Shown in pieces: positions 1 to 9,499 of a stretch of DNA of 64,000 nucleotides. The position numbers were made by a program, and so were the translations under genes. The number at the start of each line of letters is the position of its first letter. Positions within the stretch are counted from its first letter, which is position 1. Source of the DNA: Meconema thalassinum (taxonomy: Eukaryota > Arthropoda > Insecta > Orthoptera > Tettigoniidae); NCBI GenBank assembly GCA_946902985.2, contig OX336393.1, positions 53,852,765-53,916,764 of the forward strand, written 5' to 3'. The notes beneath the pieces were generated by a model. It saw nothing but the letters and a program-made list of their open reading frames with translations, did not search any database and was not told where the DNA came from.

Positions 1-1791
1 AAGAAGCGAAAAATTGATAGTGAATGCAGAAAATTCAAAGATGAGTGGAACATTCAGTATTTCGTAATTGAGTCCAGTAACAAGGCGCTATGTTTGATTT
101 GCAATGAAAGCATAGCCGTTCTCAAGGAATATAACATTAAACGTCATTATGAAACAAAACATTTTCAAAATTACTCAAAATATACAGGAAGTTTGCGGAC
201 AGAAAAATTCGAAGCTATGAAGCGCGGATTGAAATCGCAGCAATCTTCATTTACAAAACTCAAAACCGAACAAGAGGCTGCAACTCGTGCCAGCTTTCGT
301 GTGGCTCTTGAAATTGCAAAACGTGGAAAACCATTCACCGATGGAGAAATGATCAAAGAATGCATAATTGCAGCAGCCGAAGAAATGTGCCCTGAAAAGG
401 TAAATTTATTAAAAACTGTCAGTATGTCAGCAAACACTGTGGCTCGAAGGGTAGAAAACATCGCTGAAAATATATCCTCTCAACTGTTCGACAAAAATGG
501 AGATGTTGAGTGGTTTTCTTTGGCCTTGGATGAGTCAACGGATGTGTCAGATACTGCTCAGGTGTTGATTTATATTCGAGGAGTAGATAAAAGCTATGAA
601 GTGCATGAAGAACTTCTTGATATGTATAGTATTCATGGCACAACTACTGGTACAGATATTTTTAAAGGAGTTGAAATGGCCATTAATCAAAAGAACCTTC
701 GATGGAAAAACTTGAAATGTATTACAACTGATGGAGGCAAAAACATGAGTGGGAAAGATAAAGGAGTGGTCGCTCTTGTGTCAAAGGCTGTAGAAAATGA
801 CGGTGGTTCAAAACCATTAGTCTTACATTGTATCATTCATCAACAGTCTTTGTGCGGAAAATGTTTGGATATGTCTGAAGTTCTGAAACCAGTCATATCA
901 ACTGTTAATTTTATGAGATCTTTTGGGCTGAATCACCGACAATTCCGACAATTTATTGAAGAGATTGGAGAAAATGACTTACCTTATCATACTGCCGTAC
1001 GTTGGCTTAGTTGTGGGAAAGTCCTTCAGCGCTTTTTTGAACTTCGAGCAGTGATCGAAATTTTTTTGAATGAAAGGCATCGCCCTCTTTCTGAATTACA
1101 AAACAACGCATGGCTGTGGAAGTTAGCATTCTATGTTGATTTGACAAAACATGTGAACGAACTGAATTTGAGATTGCAAGGAGAAAACCAGCATCTTCCT
1201 GATTTATACACTAATATCAAATCATTCCGGAAGAAATTGATACTGTTTCAATCACAACTACGAAGTAAATGTTTTTCACATTTTAAAACATGTGAAATAT
1301 TCAGCCACACCACTGAGACTGAGTTTCCTATCGATTTTGCAATCGAAACTTTGAGTGCTTTGAAAATAAATTTTGATACTCGTTTCTCGGACTTCGATGC
1401 CTTTGCGAATCAAATTAAGATTTTTCAGGATCCTTTTGATACTGACATTGAAACCCTAGCCCCGGAACTTCAAATGGAAATGATTGAACTACAGTGCAGT
1501 GATATAATTAAGAACAAATATCAAAACTCATCTTTGTTGGAATTTTATAAGAGTCTTCCACTGACACAATTTGATAATTTGCATAAATTTGCTCGTGGGC
1601 TGTTTTCTGTTTTTGGTACTACTTATTTGTGTGAGAAGACCTTCTCCAAAATGAAGTACACAAAAAATGTTTACAGATCTAAATTAACTGATGAGCATCT
1701 TAAATCTCTTTTAATAATTGGTACAAGTAAAATTAGTCCACAACTACAAACTATTGTCAGTGGAAAATCTCAATTACATAAATCTCATTAG
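1..1791 (+). CDS. hAT-family transposase (BED finger, DDE core, C-terminal dimerisation region), N-terminus cut by window edge
   Basis: The frame is open from base 1 to the TAG at 1789-1791 (596 codons) with no stop or frameshift. The start lies upstream; an internal TTG at 94 is not a credible start. Near the N-terminus is a BED-type zinc finger: Cys codons 31 and 34 (CLIC), then His codons 49 and 54 (HYETKH). The likely catalytic acids are Asp177 (LALDEST), Asp244 (ITTDGG) and Glu545 (LCEKTFS), which fit the hAT D-D-E order. The C-terminal stretch ending KLTDEHLKSLL is the hAT dimerisation region. Such enzymes cut out and reinsert their element by binding the terminal repeats; the BED finger contacts DNA. 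The closest family I recognise is the ZBED/GTF2IRD2-like Charlie group. The intact frame suggests a young, possibly active copy. It lies in the upstream intron of the receptor gene and is probably unrelated to it. Confidence 0.9.
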   Translation, partial: KKRKIDSECRKFKDEWNIQYFVIESSNKALCLICNESIAVLKEYNIKRHYETKHFQNYSKYTGSLRTEKFEAMKRGLKSQQSSFTKLKTEQEAATRASFRVALEIAKRGKPFTDGEMIKECIIAAAEEMCPEKVNLLKTVSMSANTVARRVENIAENISSQLFDKNGDVEWFSLALDESTDVSDTAQVLIYIRGVDKSYEVHEELLDMYSIHGTTTGTDIFKGVEMAINQKNLRWKNLKCITTDGGKNMSGKDKGVVALVSKAVENDGGSKPLVLHCIIHQQSLCGKCLDMSEVLKPVISTVNFMRSFGLNHRQFRQFIEEIGENDLPYHTAVRWLSCGKVLQRFFELRAVIEIFLNERHRPLSELQNNAWLWKLAFYVDLTKHVNELNLRLQGENQHLPDLYTNIKSFRKKLILFQSQLRSKCFSHFKTCEIFSHTTETEFPIDFAIETLSALKINFDTRFSDFDAFANQIKIFQDPFDTDIETLAPELQMEMIELQCSDIIKNKYQNSSLLEFYKSLPLTQFDNLHKFARGLFSVFGTTYLCEKTFSKMKYTKNVYRSKLTDEHLKSLLIIGTSKISPQLQTIVSGKSQLHKSH

Positions 1792-2035
1792 TATTTCATA
1801 TGTCTGCATGTTATACATGTCTTTACTCATTACAATTCTGTGTTTCTTTATCCAACTTATCACAAAAACAATAACAATAAGCCTACAACAATGTTATGAG
1901 TAGTTAGCCCATGACCATATCAATGTAGATGTCATATTAATAATTATTCAACATAAAATTAGAATACTTCAGTAAACTAAATTTAATTTGCTATAAAAAA
2001 ATATGTTCTCTAAAAGGAGTTTTCAAGTATGCTAG

Positions 2036-2106
2036 CTCTCCGCGGGCCGGACAAAATCTGTCCGCGGGCCGGATGTGGCCCTCGGGCCGTAGTTTGGAGA
2101 CCCCTG
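2036..2106. repeat. hAT right terminal inverted repeat
   Basis: This GC-rich end holds the repeated CGCGGGCCGGA motif and finishes at GACCCCTG. It differs sharply in base composition from the AT-rich 3' flank of the transposase (1792-2035), which holds nothing else I recognise. The pairing left end is outside the window. Confidence 0.75.
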
Positions 2107-2749
2107 CCTTAGATGGTTGACGGGTGGTATCCGAGCTTTCCTCACCTTCATATTCAGATCTAGGCAATACGTATTGTCTTATATGGTTGACGGGTGGTAT
2201 CCGAGCTTTCCTCACCTTCATATTCAGAACTAGGCAATCTGTATTGTCTTAGATGGTTGACGGGTGGTATCCGAGCTTCCCTCTCCTTTCTCTTCAGAAC
2301 TAGGCAATCTGTATTGTCTTAGATGGTTGACGGGTGGTATCCGAGCTTTCCTCACCTTCATATTCAGAACTAGGCAATCTGTATTGTCTTAGATGGTTGA
2401 CGGGCGGTATCCGAGCTTCCCTCTCCTTTCTCTTCAGAACTAGGCAATATGTATTGTCTTATATGGTTGACGGGTGGTATCCGATCTTTCCTCACCTTCA
2501 TATTCAGAACTAGGCAATCTGTATTGTCTTAGATGGTTGACGGGTGGTATCCAAGCTTTCCTCATCTTCATATTCAGAACTAGGCAATATGTATTGTCTT
2601 AGATGGTTGACGGGTGGTATCCGAGCTTTCCTCACCTTCATATTCAGACCTAGGCAATCTGTATTGTCTTAGATGGTTGACGGGTGGTATCCGAGCTTTC
2701 CTCACCTTTATATTCAGAACTAGGCAATCTGTATTGTCTTATATGGTTT
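2107..2749. repeat. 70-bp tandem minisatellite, about 9 copies
   Basis: The marker ATGGTTGACGGGTGG recurs at an exact 70-bp step: units start at 2111, 2181, 2251, 2321, 2391, 2461, 2531, 2601, 2671 and 2741. No unit has a length change. Two sub-types alternate irregularly in the middle of the unit (CTCACCTTCATATTC versus CTCTCCTTTCTCTTC). ORFs read through the array on both strands are satellite artefacts. The last unit is broken by a SINE and a diverged remnant follows it. Confidence 0.93.
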
Positions 2750-3099
2750 ACGGGTGGAATACCAGGTGAGTTAGGTGTGGTCGTTACGGTGTGGCTGCAG
2801 GCAGGTTCGAATCCCCCCCGCCGGCAACCTTGAAGATGGTTTTCTGTGGGTTCCCATCTCCCTTCCAGGCAAATGCCGGGGTTGGTCCCTAACTATAGGC
2901 CACAGTCGCCACCTTCCAATTCCTCGTTCTTCCATTAACACTTTCCTCCCCAGACAACACTCCACACACGACGGTAATTGTAGCTCACACGATGGGTGTC
3001 CGTATATAAGCAGCTACAAAACTCTGGCGAGCCGAACATGTCCTCGGACACTTCCGGCACAAAAATCCATACGCTAAAAAAAAAAAAAAAAACGGGTGG
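2750..3099 (+). mobile_element. tRNA-derived SINE inserted in the minisatellite
   Basis: The SINE body spans 2758-3091 and ends in an A17-type tail. It is flanked by the 8-bp direct repeat ACGGGTGG (2750-2757 and 3092-3099), which is satellite sequence duplicated on insertion. Near the 5' end is a pol III B-box match, GGTTCGAATCCC. The body carries the conserved GTTCCCATCTCCCTTCCAGG and GGCAAATGCCGGGG blocks seen in the other SINEs here. It shares most of its length with the copy at 3351-3696. The 5' tRNA-like head is shorter than in that copy. Confidence 0.9.
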
Positions 3100-3155
3100 T
3101 GTCCGAGCTATCCTCTCCTTTCTCTTCTTAAATAGGTAGCCTGTATTTCCTTTTC
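3092..3155. repeat. Remnant unit of the 70-bp minisatellite beyond the SINE
   Basis: CGGGTGGTGTCCGAGC and the following TCCTCTCCTTTCTCTTC match the interior of the upstream 70-bp unit. This shows the array continued here before the SINE split it. The copy is diverged after about 3140. Sequence from 3156 to 3340 holds no gene that I recognise. Confidence 0.75.
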
Positions 3156-3340
3156 TGTTCTACAGGCGGTCGCCAGACGGCGCGAGCTGTTGCTATTTTT
3201 ACGGGCTCCCAGGAGGCAGCACTTACAGGCTTACAGCTTTTCTTTGTTCGCTAGGACAATAATTCATGTAACATAGTAGACTAGAATTTCATTTAACAGT
3301 TCCATAATGTACGGTAATATCTATTTGTTTATATATTAGG

Positions 3341-3706
3341 ACATCTTACACCGTGTGAGTTAGCCGTGGTCATTACGGCATGGCTGCTGGCATTCGCTCA
3401 CATCCGGGAGGCGAGGAGGTTCGAATCCCCCCGCCGGCAACCTTGAAGATGGTCTTCTGTGGTTTCCCATCTTCCTTCCAGGCAAATGCCGGGGTTGGTC
3501 CCTAACTATAGGCCACAGCTGCTACCTTCCAACTCCTTGTCCTTACATTCCAACTTTCCTCCCCTGACAACACTCCTCACGTGACGGTACTTGTAGCTCA
3601 TCCCATGGGTGTCCGCCTAGAAACAGCTACAAACTGGCGAGCCGAACATGTCCTCAGACACTCCCGGCACTAAAAGTCATAAGCTAAAAAAGAAGAACAT
3701 CTTACA
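3341..3706 (+). mobile_element. tRNA-derived SINE with 10-bp target duplication
   Basis: The same family as the SINE at 2750. The body is 3351-3696, flanked by the perfect direct repeat ACATCTTACA (3341-3350 and 3697-3706). The head is longer here, including GTGAGTTAGCCGTGGTCATT, before the B-box GGTTCGAATCCC. The tail is short (AAAAAAGAAGA). Confidence 0.92.
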
Positions 3707-3730
3707 ATAACTATATTTGGAGGGCGAAAT

Positions 3731-4237
3731 AAACTCTATTAAGGTATATTGGCTTTCACGACCAATTAATTAAAACTCAGCAATTTTTCTTGGTTTGTGC
3801 CGTGTCTTGTGTGGGGTTTCGCCTAGGACACCATGTTGGCACATCAGCGGGCTCTTGGTGTCCGCGCCCGGACCCCCACAGGAGTAGCGAACTGTGCACT
3901 ACCTTCCTTCTCATGAAGCACAGGAGCGCCTCTTACCTGCGAGAGCTAAAAACCCTCCCTATAAAGGCTCCAAAAAATTGCTGAGTTTTAATTCTCGGGC
4001 CATGAAAGCCAATATACCAACATTTTGGAAGCCTTTATAGGGAGGGGTTTAGCTCTCGCAGGTAAGAGGCGCACATGAGCTTCCTAAGAAGGGAGGTAGT
4101 GCACAGTTCGCTACTCATGTGGAGGTTCGGGCGTGGACACCAAGAGCCCGCTGATGAGCCATCTTTGTGTTCCTGGGTGAAACCCCACACAAGACACGGC
4201 ATAAACCTAGAAAATTGCTGAGTTTTAAACTCTATTA
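3731..4237. mobile_element. Foldback element with ~200-bp inverted arms
   Basis: An 11-bp direct repeat AAACTCTATTA (3731-3741, 4227-4237) bounds a 485-bp insert. Inside, about 3775-3975 is an imperfect inverted copy of 4020-4226; for example GCCGTGTCTTGTGTGGGG near 3800 mirrors CCCCACACAAGACACGGC near 4185. A second, shorter inverted pair lies inside it: GGTATATTGGCTTTCACG at 3743 against its mirror ending near 4016. No coding region is supported. A smaller member of the family is at 41847-41991. Confidence 0.85.
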
Positions 4238-4297
4238 TTTTTCACCCAACTTGTGCTTTGGAATCTCCATAGTTGATTTCTCTGCTCTTGTTCGCAG

Positions 4298-4495
4298 GTC
4301 TGTGTTCTATCCTGGCGGATCAGCTGTTCGACTCCTCACACAGCCTCTACGTAGCGGTCGCCGTGTGTCACTTGATAGCCATGACGTCAGCAGTGTCGAA
4401 CCCAATCGTTTACGGATGGCTCAATTCCAACATAAGGCACGAGTTTCTCCAGCTCCTTCCAGACGGCTGCACGACTACCTTCAGGAGAAACACGG
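4298..4495 (+). CDS. NPFR: Neuropeptide Y/F-type GPCR, penultimate coding exon (TM7 region)
   Basis: The exon follows a good acceptor, CTGCTCTTGTTCGCAG at 4282-4297. It encodes the third extracellular loop, TM7 and helix 8 of a family A GPCR: HLIAMTSAVSNPIVYGWLNS, with the NPxxY signature at 4399-4413, then the basic helix 8 NIRHEF and a Cys that could be palmitoylated. The pattern AM.S...NP..YGW.NSN resembles NPY2-type receptors and insect NPF receptors; other peptide GPCRs remain possible. The frame enters in phase (first two bases GT complete a codon) and leaves after one base of a codon at 4495. The donor is GTGCGT at 4496. If the intron were retained, the frame would stop at 4528-4530 after 11 further codons. 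The next exon is at 23988. Upstream exons lie outside the window. Confidence 0.8.
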
Positions 4496-4738
4496 GTGCG
4501 TGTGGTCGCATGATTCCTCTTAGTGTCTGAGCAAGACATGAACCCGAACCTCCAGTATTCCGATCAGGTGCATGAACAATTGAAGAGCTGGATCGTAAAA
4601 CGCACCAACACAGGATCTTCGTGGTCGTGAATCTCTCATTCTTGATGTATTTTTTCACAAATGCTGGTAGAATCGGAAGAATACTTCCTTTATGGTATTT
4701 TGTCCCCAAATTCAACTAGGTGATCCGTACAGAGGGCG

Positions 4739-4895
4739 ACTACCTCGTGGCGCAGTGGCTAGCATTGTTGGCTGTCACCCCCGTGGTTCCGCGTTCGATC
4801 CCCGGCTCTGCCAAGAATATAAAGTCTTGGTATGATCTGGTACGGGGTGTCCCAGCCTCGTGATGCGAAATGGGACCCTGCCGGACACTTAATCA
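4739..4895 (+). mobile_element. tRNA-derived SINE, partial
   Basis: The head CCTCGTGGCGCAGTGGCTAG is tRNA A-box-like, and GCGTTCGATCCCCGGCTCTG contains a B-box. The following GGTACGGGGTGTCCCAGCCT resembles the middle part of the SINE at 19171. The 3' limit is uncertain and I found no target duplication. 4531-4738 has no recognised feature. Confidence 0.65.
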
Positions 4896-4975
4896 TGAGG
4901 CATGCGTTTGAAATATGAAGCATATTAAACATATTTTATCTCATAGAGAAGTAAATAACCTAGAAATGAAGGAAT

Positions 4976-5500
4976 CTTCTATATATTTAAAACACTGAGA
5001 TGATTTTTGTTACCACGAGATTGAGAGAACGGCTGAACCGATTGACTTCGTAAAGCACTGTGACGAAAGTAGAGTGTCTTTAAAAGAAAATGAATATGTT
5101 ACTATACGGGTTATTTTGAAATTACTAAAGGCAAATGTAAAATTCTTGGTCTTCACGCATGCACCCAATCGCCTTGGCTTACGACTGACATGGCGAATAG
5201 AAATCCACCGCGTTTTAATGTGATAGCTATTTATGAGCATTATAAATGAAAGGAATACTTTCTATGTTATTTCTACGATATATATACTGGAATAGAACTA
5301 TAAAAGAAGGGAAATGTTGAAGATCTTTAACTGGCAGTTGAATGTGTACGTTGTTTATGTAGCTAAGTATTACGTTCCATTAACAACGGTTCGGTGGCCC
5401 AGGCGGTAGCGTCTCGGGCTTAGAATTACATTATGCATCGTCGAAGAAGTTCGAATCCCACCTCAGATATTTTTTCTTTTATTTCCGTATTCTTCTTTCT
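4976..5500 (+). repeat. Probable dispersed repeat with Helitron-like start and tRNA-like tail
   Basis: TCTATATATTTAAAACACTG followed by GAGAACGGCTGAACCGATTG resembles the 5' ends of insect Helitron-type repeats. At 5387-5468 there is a tRNA-like block: A-box-like GGTGGCCCAGGCGGTAGCG and B-box GTTCGAATCCC. No true tRNA gene is claimed, because the stem regions do not pair convincingly by eye. Limits and family are uncertain. Confidence 0.4.
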
Positions 5501-6935
5501 TGCTATTAGTATTCCATTGTAAAAACATACTTTACTTTCATCATTCCCGTAAAGAATTCTCCGCGAGCCAAAATTTATATGGCACAAAGAATGTATTTAT
5601 AAGAAAATTTTTCAGTAAATATTTTCCCATTGATTGACGTGTTTTGACGGTTTCAACTAGTTATAATTAAAATTTCCAAAAGCATTAAGGGGCATTACAC
5701 ACCACGAGCTCTTTAGAAATGATTTTTTTAAATTCATCTGATAGAACACATTTTGCTCTTCTCTGGACCAATCTTGATACAAATAGTTCCTGGAGCTATT
5801 GAGATATTTGGGTTTCTATGAGGAGGTGCATGTGCACACTAGTGGAATAGATATGTTAACTTAGAAAATTGGCGTTCTGAAAACAGTAGTTTTCATTACA
5901 ACATGATATTTTCGTAACCTAATTGGAGTATTAACTTCAACTTTGGCCTCTATAATGACATCTAATGAAAAACTGAAGCCTATATGCTAAAAATTAAAAT
6001 CTCAGTTTTATAAAACATAAATGTGAATAAAAAAGCTGTTTTGATGAGAAGTGAAAAATTCACAGCTCTAGCCTTTCAGGCTCGGAACTTAGGATTTTAG
6101 GATAAGAAGAAAGAAAAAAAAATACATAAATTTAGTGACCATTTATGGGTCAACACTAGCGCTCGTAATGATAGATTTGGGAACTAAACACAGCAAAAAT
6201 AGAATGCTTTTCAGTAGACCAACACAGGTGTGCGGAAAATGACAAATATCACCTTAACCAGAGTGAAATGTTACAAGAATTATTTAAACTAATTTGTTTT
6301 AATAGCCGCTGGCTGCGAGCGAAGCAAGCAGGCCAGCGGCGTTTAGGGACTAGTTACCGGTGCAACAATGCACTCCTCTGCCTGGTGTAAAAGTGTTAAG
6401 GGGAGTCAATTGTGAATCATTAAGTATCTTATAGATTCCTGTTATGATTATTTATACACTATTAACTATATTTATAACAAATGCAATTTGGAATATTTCA
6501 AAGATGTGACTACCCAACACATATTTCTGCTACCACATATGGAATTGCACTTCATGGGTAGTTTTAACACAATTAATAATAATAATAGTAATATTACAGT
6601 CTCAGCTGCCGTGGCGTAAATCATTTGAGTTGGGCCATCGAGGCGATCTGCTCTCCAGCACGGAAGTTATGTTTTATACTGCCATCTGGTAATGGAAACC
6701 AGAACTGTACTAGGAGACGAGTGGGTGAAATGAAACTATTCGGGCCTTTATATAATACGGTATCCTGAAACTTGTTTCAGCCGTTGTCAGATGTCAGGAA
6801 GTCACAGCATATCATGAGCAGTGCGTCCTACAGCTTAACACACCACTCTAATACATGTAGGGTTTAATTGGAAGACATGACTCACTAGGATCAGATGTCA
6901 CGTCATTCAATTATACCCCGCGATTTGTTGGGAGA
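5501..6935. other. Non-coding intron sequence, nothing recognised
   Basis: AT-rich sequence with no long ORF. A GC-rich imperfect palindrome, GCCGCTGGCTGCGAGC with its mirror GCAGGCCAGCGGC, lies at 6304-6341. Short AAT runs occur near 6570-6590. I see no gene here. Confidence 0.5.
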
Positions 6936-7150
6936 GCATGATGGCGCAGTGGCATAGCTGCCCGTCTTTCTCTCGGACGGCCGGGATTCGAATCCCGGTG
7001 ACAGCGGGGAGGAATTATCACATGAAAAATTACGTAGTGTCAGGAAGGCCATCAGGCCATAAATACCCGGATAAATCGAAAATGAGCCTGGTTGGCTCCG
7101 GCAAACCCAATTAATTGGGAAAAGCCGAAGAGAGTTTATTTGTTGGAGAA
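6936..7150 (+). mobile_element. tRNA-derived SINE (different head family)
   Basis: The head GATGGCGCAGTGGCATAGCT is A-box-like and GGGATTCGAATCCCGG is a B-box within a small palindrome. The body, with CATCAGGCCATAAATACCCG, differs from the other SINEs here. The 3' end is not defined. 7151-7835 has no supported feature. Confidence 0.65.
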
Positions 7151-7837
7151 GATTTATTTATAAGCTAACATAATTATTATAACTTCCGCTCATCTCCCAC
7201 ACGGTGCGTTTTGGTCAGGCCTTTATGTAAAGGTGCCAATATCTTGTTGACATTCACATTTCCACTAACGACATACAGAACGTACCGGAGGAAGTAGCAC
7301 TGAGCGAGGCAAGGCCACTTTATTCCTCAACGTGCGCCATCTGCGGACAAGAATTCAAACATTTAACTTTTAACACACACGCTGCAAAAGGCGTGAATGG
7401 AAATGCTAGAAATAAATAATTTCTCCCCAGACCAACATGATCACGGTATATGAAATCTTCTGACCCTTCCCTTGTTAGCGTGTTTCCGATTTCACCTCTT
7501 CAATTGCTCTACGAACGCTCCACGATCAATATAGCTCATTTGTCAACCCTTGATGTAATGACTGATGTTATGGTGTCACTGACCAAAGCTTCTGTGGCTT
7601 GCATGCCGATAATGTAGCTATTGTCTGAACCAGGCATGTTTGAAATCAGCATTTGCATGCATCTAAGTTGTGTAGTCACTCTTACTGTGCATGCTATGTA
7701 GTTGGAATAATGCATCTTTCTGAACAAAAACACCAACATATATAATAAATAGGAAAGAAGGTGTGCAAATCGATAGTTCAATGCCAGGAATATTCCATTC
7801 CTCATTTCAATAACAAAGGCTTGGTCCATTGTAAGTA

Positions 7838-8435
7838 TAGGGCGTGATCAAATAGTTTCCGTTTGACAGTCGTACAGACTTAGAAAAGGCTTTTGATAAC
7901 GTTGATGGGCTAAATTGTTTGACATTTTGAAAACAATTGGAATAAAGTACAGGGTTAAGAGGGTGATCCACAATCCATACAGAAACCAGACAGCAGTCAT
8001 TCGAGCTGAAGGACATGAGAGAGAAGTTGGTATTCAGAAAGGTGTAAGGCAAGGCTGCAACTTATCACCCATACTTTTCATTGTTTACAGTGAACAAGCA
8101 ATGAAGGATATTGGAGTAAAATTTAAAGTGGGAGTGAAGATTCAAGGGGAAATAATTTCAACTCTGAGATTTGCTGATGACATCATTATCTTGGCCAACA
8201 CGCCAGAGGATTTGAATGAGTTTTTGAATGATGTGGACTCCGTCTTGAGGAAAGAATTAATTATGAAAATCAATAAATGTAAAAGAAAAATATTGGAATG
8301 CAGCCGAAATAAATCATAAACCTCTATTGACGTGAAATTGGCAGATGAAAAGCTAAAGGCAGTAGGAGACTTCTGTTATTTAGGAAGCAAAATAACCAGC
8401 TACAGCTCAAGCGGAAACTTTTTAATTACGCCTTA
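7838..8435. mobile_element. TIR-bounded element enclosing a LINE reverse-transcriptase fragment
   Basis: The left end reads TATAGGGCGTGATCAAATAG (from 7836) and continues TTTCCGTTTG. The right end (8410-8435) is its inverted copy, 25 of 30 bases matching by my alignment. The flanking TA bases fit a Tc1/mariner-type insertion. The whole interior between the two ends is reverse-transcriptase sequence. Confidence 0.6.
7872..8405 (+). pseudogene. Non-LTR retrotransposon reverse transcriptase, fragment
   Basis: The translation shows palm motifs in order: a DLEKAFDNVD-like start at about 7878 that is out of frame with the rest, GVRQGCNLSPILF, then the catalytic LRFADDIIIL. After the stop at about 8319 a further block, LKAVGDFCYLGSKIT, matches the thumb region. 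At least one frameshift near 7918 and a stop break it. It resembles RTE-like insect LINEs. No endonuclease domain is present. Confidence 0.8.
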
Positions 8436-8741
8436 TATTTTTCAAAGAGAACTATTCTTCCTATTTTGAACTGGGAAATCTCACCAATTTGAGGCTTTAA
8501 AGCAATTAGGAAATTTTGAGTTCATTATCTATTGAAATTATTACAGCATTAGGATCAATATCAGGTTTCTGCCATTCATATCATTTCCATGACTTATGGT
8601 CCAAGCAATAAGGCTGTGAAAATGAGTTGCTATGCTTTTAAATTTATTCAAAGGTACTGTATATTATAATTATGTTTCTTTACTGTTTACATATTTCTTT
8701 CCTAATACTGTATATGTCCAGGAATTGAATTGATGTATCAC

Positions 8742-9499
8742 TTAACCCCAGAAGTAGCAAGGTCTTGTCTGTCACGTTCAGACCCAAGGTGTGCCATAAA
8801 ATGGCCACATTATATTTTCCAAAAAATTGAGGATATACGTTTAATTAATTTAGAAGTATTACTTTACGAACTCAAATTAGAAACATTGAATGACATCATA
8901 ATAAAATTAATATGAATAACTAAGAAATGTCTGTCATTTGTCTTCTGTCACTGTTTATTCACTATGACTGCCATTTTCACAACGTCCACATAGGTTTGTT
9001 CCTTCACTGTGCACACTTGTGACACTTGGAAGATGTCTTGGTTGTTTTTGACAATTTATTTGTTTTTTCCTATTTTATTCTTGTCCCTACATAGCACCGT
9101 CCTTTGTCCATTTTCAAATATTCCAATGTCAATCAACTGCTCTAACAACAACAACTGAACTCTTACAACAGTGGAAGCATGTGAATTATAAGATATTATT
9201 AAACAGCAGCCACACCGTAGCATAAGAAAGAAAATAAATTATAAGGGATACTACTGAAATGGATAATTTCCATGTATGGTGCCATCGATTACCAAGGTGT
9301 GACCAAAGCTCAGAAATCAAATTAAAAGGGTAATTGGGGGGAAGGGGGGAATTACGCAAATATAACAAGATGTTGAAGGTATAATATTAAAGAACAATAC
9401 ATATTTTTTCCACATGTTCTCCTTCGCATTTACAGGCATTGTAGGAGGAAACCCTGTTTTCTGGTACTTTGTGCCACACCTTGGTACTTGTAGGGTTAA
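8742..9499. mobile_element. TTAA-flanked MITE (piggyBac-like ends)
   Basis: TTAA occurs at 8742-8745 and 9496-9499. The ends just inside are CCCCAGAAGTAGCAAGGT and, read on the minus strand, CCCTACAAGTACCAAGGT. Both have a subterminal CCAAGGTGTG-type motif. The 750-bp interior codes for nothing I recognise, so it would be non-autonomous. TTAA targets are the piggyBac hallmark; assignment to that superfamily is inference. 8436-8741 and 9500-10439 hold no recognised gene. Confidence 0.6.

Larger units (their letters stand above)
1..2106 (+). mobile_element. hAT transposon, right-hand part (left end outside the window)
   Basis: The element runs from the window edge through a transposase reading frame to a terminal repeat that ends with CCCCTG at 2101-2106. 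On the minus strand that end begins CAGGGGTCTCCAAACTACGG, a terminus style known from Charlie-like hAT elements. The last ~70 bp contain two copies of a CCGCGGGCCGG-type motif. The element abuts a 70-bp minisatellite, and the base run just after it (CTTAGATG at 2108-2115) belongs to that satellite, so it appears to have jumped into the array. The 8-bp target duplication cannot be checked because the left end is missing. Confidence 0.88.

Noticed and set aside
5387..5468. Possible functional tRNA gene
   Set aside because: A and B boxes are present, but the acceptor and anticodon stems do not pair convincingly; more likely part of a SINE or Helitron-type repeat.
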